DNA of 64,000 bases from Doris montereyensis (Eukaryota; Mollusca; Gastropoda; Nudibranchia; Dorididae): the NCBI GenBank assembly GCA_037039925.1, contig JAXRKP010000130.1:139501-203500 (forward strand), in the 5' to 3' direction. Below, piece after piece: positions 36,960 through 49,539 of this stretch. The translations under genes were made by a program, and so were the position numbers. Under the pieces are notes generated by a model. It had not been told where the DNA came from. It ran no database searches and worked only from the letters and a program-made list of their open reading frames with translations. Position 1 is the stretch's first letter; each line of letters begins with the position of its first letter.

Positions 36960-37720
36960 CCTGCAATGGGACCTAACATGGAACTTTGTGGCACATCGAA
37001 ATGGAGTTCAGTTAACTTGGAAGAAAATTTGTCTTTTATCTTGACGCGTTGTAATCTGTCCTTTAAATATGACTCAAACTCAAACCAGGCTAAAACAGTG
37101 CTAGACATTTTAAAAGATGATTTCAACCTGTTCAGTAAAATATCGTGATTGATAGTATCGAAAGCAGCACTAAGATCTAAAATGCTTAAGATACAAACAT
37201 TATTTTTGTCAAGACCGTTTACTAGATCATTGAAAACTCATACAAGTGCAGTTTCAGATTGAAAGACCGCGATTTTCTTGAAAAAATGGGTTTGCGAGTT
37301 GTTTCAAACCGCTTTCTCAAGGATTTTTGACAGAAAAGAAAAGACAGGTTTGACACCGGACGATAGTTTTTTAAAGCATTTTGGTCGAGACCTTGTTTCT
37401 TTCAGAGGGGAGTTATTATTGCTTCTTTAAACTGTTGAGGCACTTTACCCATAGTCAGCGAATCATTGATTATGGAAGTGATCGGAGCAAGAAGTTCAGG
37501 AAGATATTGCTTTAGAAGGGATGTAGGCAATATGTCTAGGTCATGCGACTTAGACATATTGTCTACATGATGAATTTAAAATTATGTTTTCTACCTCTTT
37601 TTCAGTGACTGGATTTAAAAAATCCATTGTTTGCTTGCATCGAGCTTCATTAATTTTGTTCAAATCAGTATGCTGTTTCCATTCTGATGCTACTGTGTCT
37701 AAGTTTTGATGAATGTTAGT
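36960..37720 (-). mobile_element. LINE reverse transcriptase fragment
   Basis: On the minus strand: ILDLSAAFDTINHDILLNR near 37200-37140, then SSTVLAWFE, YLKDRLQRV and ELHFDVPQSSMLGP near 36975, where the usual PQGS is PQSS. These are RT domains 2a to 4 of a CR1-type LINE. Upstream residues (near 37400-37500) read as the conserved region before it, with frameshifts. Dead copy. Confidence 0.7.
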
Positions 37721-38371
37721 TATTTTCTTAGAAAGCGCTTAAGAATACTTCCACTGCTGTGGCTATTCTCATACCTCCTAACCTTTTTTCTTGCATACAA
37801 ATACAATTCTGAAATTTAAGGGTTATAAAAATATTTTGTTTACATTTTATGGGAGTTCAGTACTACATGTAGTTCTAGATTTCCATGTTGGGCTTGAGAA
37901 AAGTGTATTGCAAGTACAAAGAAAGTAGAGGGGAAAAAACAGACCTAGAGATGAGTTTAAGTTTTAGAGAGACGCGAATTCAAGTTTTTCGTGTTCGAGA
38001 ATCGCATGTTGCACTGTAATTATAGTTGTTTGCTGTAGTTGTAGCTCAATACTAGTTCTTTTCTCTTGCCAGTCATTCCAGCACTTTGCCAGTCTAGAGT
38101 TGCAAAGGCTGGTAGTGGTAGACCAACACACACATTGCCTAATTTTTTAAATAAGGGGTCAACAGTCACACATGTGTCTTGAATAGAAGAAGGCACTCCG
38201 ATTGCAATGTCTACACTCCCAAAATCACAAAGGGAAGTCAGTGAGACAGTAAAGCCACAACGTTTGCAGCCTAAATAAACATAACACTGATTTTCTGAGG
38301 TAAACTTTTGAGAGAAAAATCTCACAAAAGAAATACAGTATATCGATAATTCCTGTAGTGGGGTAGGAGAG

Positions 38372-38885
38372 TAACCCTTGCTTCATTTGGTATAAATACC
38401 CTTTCTTCAATAAAATTGGTACCCTTGCTTCATTTGGTATAAATTTGGTACCCTTGCTTCATTTGGTATAAATTTGGTACCCTTGCTTCATTTGGTATAA
38501 ATTTGGTACTTCCTTGCTTCATTTGGTATAAATTTGGTACCCTTGCTTCATTTGGTATAAACCCTTGCTTCATTTGGTATAAATTTGGTACCTTTGCTTC
38601 ATTTGGTATAAATTTGGTACCCTTGCTTCATTTGGTATAAATTTGGTACCCTTGCTTCATTTGGTATAAATTTGGTACCTTCTTGCTTCATTTGGTATAA
38701 ATTTGGTACCCTTGCTTCATTTGGTATAAATTTGGTACCCTTGCTTCATTTGGTATAAATTTGTACCCTTGCTTCATTTGGTACCCTTGCTTCATTTGGT
38801 ATAAATTTGGTACCCTTGCTTCATTTGGTATAAATTTGGTACCCTTGCTTCATTTGGTATAAATTTGGTACCCTTGCTTCATTGT
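38372..38885. repeat. 29-bp minisatellite
   Basis: About 17 units of CCCTTGCTTCATTTGGTATA followed by AATTTGGTA, with some units shortened or with 1-2 base indels (for example near 38512 and 38676). The unit carries a KpnI word GGTACC. It has no open frame across it. Confidence 0.95.
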
Positions 38886-39024
38886 TGTATTCAAAAGTGA
38901 AGTAGAACATTGATGTTGAAGGAAGGCACAGAACCATATAAAATAGTTTCTTTGCTCTTTAATAGATGTATTTCTCATCAACATGTCAATGGTAATGGTA
39001 TCTAAAAAATGAATATATGAAATA

Positions 39025-39562
39025 CAGTAATTACTGCCTTAATGCCCATCGCCATAATATTAATACTTGTTTCTTCTAAATGTTCGTAATCTCAGTGAAA
39101 CACATTTTCTCCTATATAAATTGCCCCTCTAAACGCCCATTTCAAAACCAGATGTTCCCCTAAATGCCCTTCCTCATATTTATTTGACCGGGTACACATC
39201 GCGATTGAATTAAAGACAAGGTGTGAACAGATTTATTGCTGCCCCGTCTTGCATTGGCTGTATCTACTGTGCCTTCGGTCTTAATGATGCGCAATGGTCA
39301 ACGTGCTTGTGCGCTCATCACCTGAGTGGTAAAGAAATTGAGTTTCCAAGGTGTCCCTATTTCTCACATTCAATTCTACATAAAACTTAGGACTCTTCTG
39401 AATCTTTATCCTTGTCTGTCCATCGTCTTGATTTTAACATGATAATTATAAATCAAAGGAGTGATTACCCCCAATGTTTTATCCTGACTGATTTTCCCAT
39501 AAATGCTTGTGTCGCCTTAATGCCCGTTTCTCTGCTCCAGGGCATATAGGTGGTAAGTACTG
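39025..39562. mobile_element. TA-flanked MITE, copy 2 (538 bp)
   Basis: The ends CAGTAATTACTGCCTTAATG and CAGTACTTACCACCTATATG are inverted and TA-flanked. The interior (CATCGCCATAATATT, ATATAAATTGCCCCTCTAAA, CATTTCAAAACCAGAT) aligns with copy 1 at 35909, but the centre is shorter. Confidence 0.75.
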
Positions 39563-39774
39563 TATATTGATATCATATGTCATGTCAAGAAACATAATCT
39601 TTGTATTGAAGAAGACATCAAAGTTGATTCATATTTTCAAATCAAGCAAAACACTGTTACAGTTACATACTCAAAGACTTTCTGTTTTACAAAACATTCA
39701 TTATGATTAAAATTCATCTACAGCTTCAAGAGTACAAATAAAAGACCAAAAAACAAATTAAAAAACAAGGGCAT

Positions 39775-39990
39775 ATTTATTATCAATCAATAATTGGAAT
39801 TTCATACATAGACAAAATGTTAAAATTGTTAAGATATTCTTCTTCTTCGATCTCTCTGCTTGCGGGTCAGATCAGGATGCGGATTGTCTACATGAAGTGC
39901 ATAGTCTTTTGCAGATTCTCCATAGGGCTTTATCTTGCTATCACTATTAGAATTAGTTTGCTTTGGACACATTTAAAATTAAAAGTAATG
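39775..39990 (-). other. Short minus-strand ORF and poly(A) signal downstream of UTP23
   Basis: A 47-codon minus-strand frame runs from about 39978 to 39835 (MCPKQTNSNS... then HVDNPHPDLTRKQRDRRRRI and stop), with a basic C-terminus. A TAA precedes its ATG. Sixty nt after its stop lies an AATAAA on the minus strand (39776-39781), which could end the UTP23 transcript. It may be a 3'UTR frame, an alternative last exon or chance; I do not recognise it. Confidence 0.3.
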
Positions 39991-40430
39991 TGAACTTCAT
40001 CTTCAACTATAAACACAAGGCCATTTCTATAGAAATAAAGTTAATTTCTTTGAAATGTCACTCCTAACCTTACAAAAAAGTTGCAAAAATTTAAAATTCA
40101 GGACTAAAGCCATCTAATCACGTCCTACTAAATTATCATTGTGTAACATTCCATTATATTTCATCTAGAATAAAAATAAAACCCCTGATCACCTTAATCT
40201 TGCTAAAATTCCTCCTAACGACTAAAAACAATATCATAGGAGCAAGGCTAACAGATAATATCCTATCTCATCCTTGTTCAAAAGTGGTTAGCTGCCCTGG
40301 ATTCATGTCAAGAATGAAGAAGTCATTTCCATGGACCTAACATCATTTGATAATTTCAATGGGTCTCATAATCTATTGACTCATCAGCTCCCTTCTTTAA
40401 AGTACAAAAAAAATAAAATTTGAAAGGCTG

Positions 40431-43400
40431 TCAAGAACTACTACTATTTAATTCCTTGTTGACTAACAATGACTCTTTAGCATGAGCAGGTAAAACTGAT
40501 TTCTTTTTCTTATTCCTTCTTTTCTTCTCAACACCCCCTTTGGTTATGTCCATAACTGTCTTTTGCTTTTTCTTTTTACATGAAAGAGGATTTGGTCCAC
40601 CCTTTCTTTTCTTTTTCTTTTTGATGATTTCTTCCTCTTGCATGCCCATTTCTCTACTGAAGTCTTGAAATGTTTGCCTCTTGCTGACTTGTCACAGTTA
40701 ATTTCTCTGTGGTTTTTGTCTTGGCCAATTCTTTTGCAGCTGATGAAGGCTCCTCTAAATTAATACAGTTATAAGATATGTGAAGTAGTGGCATATTGTG
40801 TTCCCTTAATTTGGTAGCAAGTTCTTCGTCCTGTAAGATAGATATAAAGTCAGAATGCTAAAACAACATGATAAAATAAACATTTAAATATGACTGATGT
40901 GACTTTAATAATATCTTTTTACATGCAACAGGGAAAGAAAGGCCATAAGTGAGAATGATGGATGGGCATGCTAAAAGGGTTTTTTAAGTGAGTTTTACTG
41001 ATTCTAAAAAGCAATTTAAACTTTGAGAATTTTCTCCCTCAAAGACGTAAAAAGCTTGCATAGTAACCCTTGAAATGATATAGATTTAATAACAAAAAGT
41101 AAAATAAATGTTATCTAATTAGCTCGGTAAAATTTTCATTTTCATATTTTATGAAAGAGCTGTACTAAAATACTGCAAAAAATTGCCATACTCTATCAAA
41201 TTGAGAAACAACACTCAGTAAATAAATTAAACTGCTAATGTGACAAAAACAAAAGAGGAAGAAGAAACACTTTACTAGTGGGCTTCTCGTTTGAGTTAAA
41301 CTTTTCTAAACATTGGACATCTATTCTATTTTTATATTTATAATTCTGAATAGATCATTCTTTGTGCATCAAAGGTTTTGTTGCCAGTGGCATATTCTTA
41401 ATTATCCCAAGATCGTTTTTATTTGATTTCTTTTTCTACCACTACCAGTGACGTTTACTTTTAGAAAAATTTAATTCTTTTCCACCTTTGACTTTGAGTA
41501 GCATTTTCATTGACTTAAGCTCCATTTTCGACAATTAAAAAGTAAAAATAGTAGCATTCATGCCTAATAGTAATACTTATCTGAGAATGGAATCATTGTC
41601 GCGGGGTTAGTTATGCCTGTCTAAATGTAATTTTTAAAATTAAAAACTCGATAATCACCATCTTTAATTTTTTCAATCACTTTGCCATTTTCACACAAAT
41701 TCATTCATAAAAATAAAATACTTTACATGCAGAACATTACTTTTCAAGATTAAAATATATGTCAAGTTCTGCATGAAATTATCAGTATTAATAGCATCAC
41801 ATAAATTAACATTATATCTTTGAATATACGTTACGATCATTATTAATATTATCATAAAAGCAAATAAACTGTCAACTTCAGTTTACCGTACAGAATTACA
41901 TTGTTACAAAAATTCTGATGTTAGTTGGGGCACAGTAACAGGCTAGTTTGTTGATAAGGCTAAAAACAATTAAGAAAAATTAATAATTATTATCATCTTA
42001 AGGAAGCTGGCCTAAACACAGTGAAGTCTGTGGATTGATTCTAAAAGTGTTAGTCAGTCAGAGATCCTGCAACAGTTGTGTGATTCAAATCAAGGGATAT
42101 AAACTTGAATATAAATCACACCAAATTTTATTTAATGTCATTTATAAATACAGTAGAAATACTTTAAACCGAAAGAAGCTAAACCGAAAAAGTCGATGAA
42201 CCGCAAAGAAATTGATAAATTGTACAAGTTTCTTCTTTGTCTTTGTATCAGTTCTTATGATAAACCGAAATGCTTCTAAGCAAATGTCTTTAAACCGAAA
42301 CAACTTTCCCCCTTTTTCTTTCGTTTCATCCTCTTCAATTTCAATAATTCAAAGGGGTCACACTTGGTCACACGTAATGCCTATCGATATGAAATAAAGA
42401 GCGTAACTGAGGAGATGAGGGGGAGGGGGGTGGTAGTCAAACCCTTCAATCACCGCACATCGCTTGGACGGCGAAAAGGGAAGACAGCAGGGGACTGGCA
42501 CGGGAAGGGGAAGGTGGGGGTGTAGAACCACGCAGGCGAGATGTTCTTGCTTGCTCGTGGTAAGTGTATAGTGGTGTAAGCACGTGGTAAGGCCTAAGTG
42601 TAGTGTAGATAGCTTCGCATTGGTACGCCTGTTTAAGTGTGTACTCGTTGGTATGTGTGTTCGCACATGTGTGTGTGTGTGTGTGTGTCTGCTTTGTTTT
42701 AGGCCTTTTCAACATGGGGATAGGGGTGTGTAGAGTTTAGCATTGATGCATTTCATTTCCATTCACTTGTCTCCCAATCGTTTGTGCATCATTCATTTAA
42801 TTCATCTATCACTATCACGAGAACTTTTGATCGTTTCTGTTTTTTTTAGTTTTAATTAGCCAGTCAAAGATGTCTAAAAGAAAGCACTGTGCATACACAT
42901 TGTAGTTTAAACTCAATATTCTTTCGGAAGTGGATGAAAAGAAATTAAACAAGACGGAGATATGTAAAAAGCACGGCATCCGAACTCAACATTATCAACC
43001 ATTTTGAAGGACAGGAGAGGATACAAAGGCTCGTGAAGAAACAAGTTTCGCCCGTCTACGATGGATAGACTTCCGTCTCAAAATCACGCCAAATATCTAT
43101 AACAAACTTTTTCAAGAAAGCCTTATAAGTTGTATCCCTATCCCACACCTTTCCTATTTTCCTTTTTTTCTTCTTGTTTTAATGAAATAAAGATGAAGAG
43201 ACTGAATGAAAGATGAATACCTGTGATCCAAATCTGTATTTTGTATTAAGTGTGAATGAGAGTATGAATGGGAAAAAATAAAAATAAAACAACCCCCCCC
43301 CCCAACAAACCAACAATCAAAACAATTACATTATTATGGTCACCAAGAGGGCCTCTGTATTCATCAACATTAACAAAAGGAAACAACCCAATACAAACAT

Positions 43401-44438
43401 AGTTACCCCCTTTAAAAACATCGCAAAAAAGGGAACTTGCTTTAAACCAAAATGCCTTTAAACCAAAATGGTTTAGAGGGTCCCCAAAATTTCGGTTTAA
43501 AGTATTTCTACTGTAGTTTTTTTTAGAAAATGTATACAAACAAAGTTTATTTGGTACAAAAAGGACAGAGCAATCTCTTGAAGTTTATGAATCCTTTAAT
43601 GCTTTTGCTCATTCCAACTTATCCTCGACACTGTTTTACAATTTCAATAATGTAAAAATTAAAATTTCAGATATCAGTGACCTCTTCTCGTCACATCTTT
43701 ATTTATATTACCATTACCAGTCATAAGTTGCTTGAATCTGAATCAACTTAAAATAAATCAATATAACTCCAAACAAACACAAATCACAAATAATTTGCTT
43801 GTAGGCACAAAGGCTGATTGGTGAAACTTAAACAACCCTTAGCCAACTTAGTGTCTGACAAGAATGAGTTGGACAAGTTTCATGGAAGTGTTGTGGCGCA
43901 ATCAGTAGTATTGCCAGTTTGTAATCACGACATTGGTTCAAACGTTTTTTTGCTAACGTGGAAAAGGATTTCACTTTTCTTTCTCATTTGACTCAGGCAT
44001 GAAAATAGGCAGAGAAAAATATCTCATCTTATTATGAAACGCCCAACAGGCAACTGTACAGCTCTCTAGGAAGTTATAAAGTGCCTTGAATAAAATGGCC
44101 TGTTGGGGGATAAAAAAATTTAAGTTGGTGAACCTGCACTTGGGCAAGGAGTTTGTGGGGACAGTGACTATAAGTCGTATACAGCCACCTTCTCTTATCT
44201 TTATTATGATTATCACAGAATAGTGTGGGAATCAGGCATTAGGCCATAATCCATGTCAAAAGCTACATATTACTATTACATTACATTTGTTCACTTACTT
44301 GTGTTGCAACAATGTACTTGCAGTCACCTTTCAGGGCTAATTTCTTAAGACATTTTGTTGCTCCTTTGAACCATTTGTGAGGACATTCAACTATATCATA
44401 TTGTGAAAGCACTTTGTATGGGCCAAACAATAAAGGTC
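40431..44438 (-). CDS. UTP23: UTP23 homologue, C-terminal two exons (partial)
   Basis: UTP23 is a PIN-domain factor of the small-subunit processome that helps release snR30/U17 during 18S rRNA maturation in the nucleolus. The exon 44438-44299 (acceptor TTTGCAG, donor GTAAGT) starts in phase 1 and encodes PLLFGPYKVLSQ, ECPHKWFKGATKC and YIVATQ, matching the human region ending YFVATQ. The exon from 40830 continues DEELATKLREHNMPLL and, after a one-base frame change near 40680, a basic tail with KGGPNPLSCKKKK, the family signature GPNPLSC. The stop is at 40431. The first Cys of the human zinc motif (KCQVRNCPH) appears as Tyr here. The N-terminal exon was not found upstream. The frame break may be an assembly indel or real damage. 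The intron holds a Tigger-like element and a SINE. Confidence 0.8.
42151..43513 (+). mobile_element. Pogo/Tigger-type element, internally deleted
   Basis: It is bounded by perfect 24-bp inverted repeats beginning CAGTAGAAATACTTTAAACC and flanked by TA on both sides, 1363 bp in all. A transposase remnant from 42870 reads MSKRKHCAYTL, stop, FKLNILSEVDEKKLNKTEIC, then KKHGI. This is the CENP-B/psq-type DNA-binding start of Tigger transposases. The catalytic domain is missing. Repeated AAACCGAAA words lie near both ends. It lies in the UTP23 intron. Confidence 0.88.
43890..44215 (+). repeat. tRNA-derived SINE
   Basis: The head is GTTGTGGCGCAATCAGTAG (A box) with GGTTCAAACG (B box) 36 nt later. 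The body contains GCCTTGAATAAAATGGCCTG and GGGGACAGTGACTATAAGTC. It lies in the UTP23 intron close to the exon at 44299. Confidence 0.55.
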
Positions 44439-44837
44439 CTGCAAACGAGTTTTCAAACTAGACATCAGATAATAATTTTACAAGATTATATTATATAGAA
44501 TTCATTCATAAAGTAAACTATTCAATCTGCATTATTAAAAAAATATAAGGTTTGCAATATCTTTTAAACAATTATTTCATAACAAAACTTTGTCAGAGTC
44601 AATGCTGTATCTTTATCTTGAACATGGTCTTTCTTATTAAAAATGATATGACAGTTCAAATTGTGTGAATAAATAAGCTAGATAAATAGTAATTTAAACA
44701 AAAATAACAAAATAACATTTAAGTGGCTTTGTGAGTTAATTTGTTTTAACATAAAGTCAGGCCAAATCAAAAAAATTACGAGAAAATGATGTTTGTTTAA
44801 GTTTAATGGCAATGCTTTTGATTCAAGATAATTATTA

Positions 44838-45000
44838 CAGTAGTCTCCGTCAAATTGCATGCCACCAAAATGCATGATTCGTCATAATGCATGTTTTTTT
44901 CATGTAACCGAATTTTACAACGCTAGTTACCCCCTCAAAATGCAACAGTTGGCTTGACTTCACCAAAATGCAACAGGTTTTTGTAAGTCCATCTTCAATG
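44838..45000 (+). repeat. Solo pogo-like terminal repeat
   Basis: TA followed by CAGTAGTCTCCGTCAAATTG, then repeats of (C/A)AAAATGCA. This resembles the left end of a CAGTA-type MITE whose right end I could not find. Confidence 0.4.
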
Positions 45001-45863
45001 TGTTGTATTTAGAGAGTCGATTTCTGTGAAAAACAAAACTTTACACCCTCTTTTTGCCTCGCCCAAGTGACAAAAATCTGTCATGCACGGGGATGTCATC
45101 TAGTGTGCATCATCTAGGTCTTTGTTAACAATGCGCACTCATATACACAATAACTATGCACCTGGTCTTGGCTGCCTCGGCTCTGGTCACCATTACCTGC
45201 CCCTTCCTTACCCAACTCAAGTAGGGTGTCACCATCATACTCTGTATGACATGTTGGGCAGCCAAAAAATTCAATACGAGATCAAGTTATTGAATGTCTC
45301 CACCATCCCACCCCATGGTGTAGTTTTGGAGAAAATGATATCAGATCTATGAGAATAGGTTAGACAAACTAACGAACAACAAACAAAATCCAAACAGTAG
45401 CAAACAACTAACAAAAACAAAATAATTTTATTCCAAACAAGAGTGGCAGTGTAAACAATGGGTTGTGGCTCTTGACTCCGTCAGAACGCACAATTTTTTT
45501 GTCACCAGTGGACTGGATTTTGGCGGAGACTATTTTAAAAACTGGACAGGGTGGGGAAAGACATTATATTCATTAAAAATATGTGACAATGTACAAAATG
45601 CTCCTAATTCACATTCAAAGGCGAAATTTAAATGTGACAATCCACTAATAAAGACAGAACAAACACGTGAATCGGGTTACTTCTCAGACAACAAACAAGA
45701 AATATCTAAATTTAGATCTTTTCAGGCATCACACAATGTGATGTCTGAAAAACAGAAAGGAGGAAGAAAGAAGAAAAAGACATGATGATGAAATAGTAGA
45801 GAGGGGATGAATGAGTGAGAATGGAAGGTTCAGATCTAGAATGGAAAATTGTTTACAGAATGT

Positions 45864-46140
<277 letters not shown>

Positions 46141-47528
46141 AACCAAGGACTACTTTAAGAATTGTTCTAATCTTATGGTTATCCTCTTTTTTTTTTCATA
46201 TTTTATTTTTATTCTAGATCTGAAATTCTCCTCATTTCTTCACATCCCCTCTACTACGTTTCTTATCATCACTGTCTTTCTTTCTTCCCTACTCTGTTTT
46301 TCTTTTGACATCAATTGTGTGATGCCTGAGGTAGTTTAGATCTAGAAGGGTATAGACTAGAAATCTGGGTCAAGGAATTTTCAATTTTTGCCAGGATAAA
46401 ACAAGTTGCGTTTAAGTCTACCCTTCATGATTCTGATAGTGGCTTCCCAGTTGATGATAAAGTTATATCTGCAAAAAGAGAATGAAAACTCAAAAATTCT
46501 TAAATAAGTTTCTTAACTGTCTTTTTCTTTAGATCTTTAAGCTTTCTAAAAATTTTCTTTTGACAATCAGGGATTTTGATGCCTAGCTGAAAGCAAAAAG
46601 GGTTGTGCGACTGACAAGTCTTACCTGTTTGATTCTTCAGTGGTCCACCTTAATATCTCCACAAAATACTGGTATAGTTCTTATTTTTGTGACATGACAA
46701 ATATTCAAGACCGACAGTGATATGAAATGTAGCATCACCAAGGATGTGAATATTCAGACACTAAATGTTTTTATCCAAATGATTCTGCCCAGTTGTTTTA
46801 TTTTTGTATAAAATACTGACCAGGCAGATAAACAATAGTATACTTGCCTGCAGGGATTAAAGCTATGAGTTTCAGATTTTTAATGTATATCTGAGGTCAT
46901 GTAAGGGCCATTTACAGAATTTTAGCACACAAATCAAAGGGAAATTTTATTATGTTGAATTATTATGAATGTCATCAATTAATGTCACTAAGTAAAAAAA
47001 GTGAGTGTGAGTCAAGACATTTTATTTATGTGTATAGGCCTACATTTTTTTATTAGAATTATTTGGGAGTGTTTTAAAAGGTGTCAATGAGTCACAGTAC
47101 TCGAAATATGGACCACGAACAGTACTAGCCTATTTCATACATTTTCTGCTGGTCTGATAGGGGGCATCGGGCAATCTTTTTGATGAAGTTATAGAGAGTT
47201 TGCAGTTTCTTATAGTATGGGATTATAAGGAATAAAAAGTATTTGCAGATTGATGTTGGGGGAATCATGAAATATATTTTTTGATGTTGTGATCAGTGGC
47301 AGTGAGCGGTAATAGGTTCACCCAGGCCTAATATGCCTCAGACATGATATGACGGACTAGAATCACGCTTTGCTTGTTAACACACACATCACATGATAAC
47401 TCATACTGGTGTTTGTGACTTGTTGCACTAGTCTGAGCGATAACTTCTTTCCTCTATAGATCTAGTCTCTAATAACAACCAAGATTTCAAAATTTTGATG
47501 TAAGCCTACATGTTTCTGTTTCATGATA
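46141..47528. other. Intergenic DNA
   Basis: No supported gene. A possible minus-strand acceptor near 46471 (TTTTTGCAG) is not followed by a recognisable exon. Confidence 0.35.
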
Positions 47529-48240
47529 CAGTGGAACTTCTCTAATCGGGAAGTCTCGGTCGATTGTAAAATCATCCCAATTTGTCGGGTTTACTGATAT
47601 CCCAGGGACCTAGGGATTTTGGTTTTCTCTCAGCAGTTTGAGGTACCTAAGCCCTTCTGTGACTGTGAGTAGTAAATTGTAGAATAAAACGAAGAAGTAG
47701 CTACAGGATCAGTTCATCAAAATGAAAATGGCATTCATCAGAGATATCCCTCACACTCAGTCGATCTCCGTTGGACAATAGATAGATAAGACATGTAATC
47801 AAGAAGGCATGGATCGTTGATCGTTAAATCTCCTGGCATGTTCACCCTTGTGATAGACGGATGAAGTGGGCAATAAAAGACTGACAATGCACAACTTTTT
47901 AAGCGCCGCCCGTGTCAACAATGTACTGTATTGTTAGGTGGACAAGCAAGGAATGACTCGACGCATGCTTTCATACGTTCATAATGGATGTCTGGTGTGT
48001 CTGGCTTATGATCGCCGTGAACTGGTACTTGTGGCATTGTGTACACATTATGCGATGCATAACATAACATGTGTAGCACTTATGCAGGTGTAACAATTGA
48101 TGTTTTGCTAACACGGAAACGATATTTGGATAACAAGTGAGTGTTGGAATAAAAAGATATGGGGGAAATTGTGATGACAATCAATGCAAGCCTGCGAAAA
48201 AATTGTCCCAATTAGCCAGGGACCTTTCCCGTTTAGAGAG
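47529..48240. mobile_element. Decayed Tigger-like element
   Basis: The left end, TA then CAGTGGAACTTCTCTAATCG, matches the Tigger terminal style. Near 48230 the sequence CCCGTTTAGAGAGGT resembles the inverted right end, but the last bases are lost. No transposase frame is supported. Confidence 0.45.
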
Positions 48241-48299
48241 GTAAAATATATAGAAAAAATTTTGTTGCTTTTCATTTAACACCTTTTCAAACAATCCAT

Positions 48300-48600
48300 G
48301 TAAAATATTGACTGTTGTAGGTATGCCTGTCTTCAATGCTTCTGGCGGTATAGAATCTGGACCTGCAGTCTTGTTTAAATGTAGTTTAGCTATAGCCTTT
48401 GCAATCTCTTTTCGTGTTGGTGGTCCACAGCTGATAGAGAGATCTCCTTTTCAAGCACGATATTTGGCGAGTTTTTTTGGTCTGTTTATTAGATGTTTAA
48501 AATGTTTCACCAATCATCTTTTCTGGGCTTCCTTGTCAAAAATGGGGTTGCCATTGATATCCTTCACTTGCATCATTTGTCAGTGCGTAGATTTGCACTT
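48300..48600 (-). mobile_element. RTE-like LINE fragment
   Basis: On the minus strand: VKDINGNPIFDKEAQKR, then KHFKHLINRPKKLAKY, then GPPTRKEIAKAIAKLHLNKT and AGPDSIPPEALKTG. This is the linker before the reverse transcriptase in RTE-type LINEs. It is interrupted by a stop after the KY and truncated at both ends. Confidence 0.7.
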
Positions 48601-49118
48601 TGTTGGTCCTCTTGTTTCTTGACCCTGGTATGGCTATGACCGATAAATGCCGGTTTGTTACAGCACTCTGTTCAGCGCTATACCCAGGAATTGCCATTTG
48701 CCTGCTACAAAGCTCTTAGCAAGATGCCCAGCATAAGCCGGGAAGAAAGGACGGATCACGAGAGGACTGAATATTCCTCCCTCTTGTAACTCTCTTACCG
48801 TCTTACGTTCATCCTCTTTAAAACAATGCTTTCTGATTGGTTAATAGTTTAGTAAACAGGGAAAAGGACGCATTCAGGCTCATAAAGGTTATGTCCAAAG
48901 ACACTCGGTTGAGTCTATTTCAAAGGGGTGCTCCATCATTAACTTTGACTTGGACAACTGGTAGCAACAATGCTAACAAATAGATTTTTTAAAAATCTAT
49001 TAAAAATTCAGTTATGATTGTTGAGGTACATTATCTAGTTTCATGCTATGTTTGTTATTGCGTGTTTATCAATGAATATGACTGTGCGTTTTAATAAACA
49101 TGCTGGTGGTTATGTTAA

Positions 49119-49307
49119 CTCCTTAGATTTGTTAGCAATAGTCCTAATGTCCCTGCTCTCGTGGATGTTGAAAAAGTCTGGACTCCAACTATGCGAGGTC
49201 AAGCCACAGCCTATTACCATCCAGAGTTCAGGGAGGCCATCCACTGTCCCACTCCCAATGGAGTGTCCTTCGCCACCATTCAAAATTTTGGATGTGATCT
49301 TTACTAA
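49119..49307 (+). other. Unexplained open stretch, possible exon relic
   Basis: About 60 codons open in one frame, containing NVPALVDVEKVWTPTMRGQ and HPEFREAIHCPTPNGVSF, ending at a TAA. A CTCCTTAG precedes it at 49126. The residue composition is protein-like but I recognise no family. It may be a mobile element fragment. Confidence 0.25.
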
Positions 49308-49539
49308 GTGGCATTTTGTTAGTATGAGGCTTAATGCTATCTGACTGGCATAGTTGGAGTTGGAAGAGCATATAGGTGATAACTTAGAAAAAGAAGTGCC
49401 AGTACATGTCAGTTTGTAATTACGTGTATAAGCCGAGATTAGTCGACGGAGCTAATAAATGACAAGGACACATACAAACAGGCAAGACATAATACTACAT
49501 GATGTATCCATGCACGTGGTCGTGAAATTTATTGAAATT

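Noticed and set aside
38372..38885. CRISPR-like array
   Set aside because: Repeats are contiguous without spacers, in a eukaryotic sequence; it is a minisatellite.
42358..42715. Two overlapping frames of about 90-100 codons on the minus strand
   Set aside because: Inside the Tigger-like element, His/Thr/Pro-rich and antisense to the transposase remnant.
45121..45260. Candidate missing UTP23 exon on the minus strand (donor-like GTAAGG after a LLELG-encoding stretch)
   Set aside because: The rest of the translation (FFGCPTCHTEYDGDT) does not resemble UTP23.
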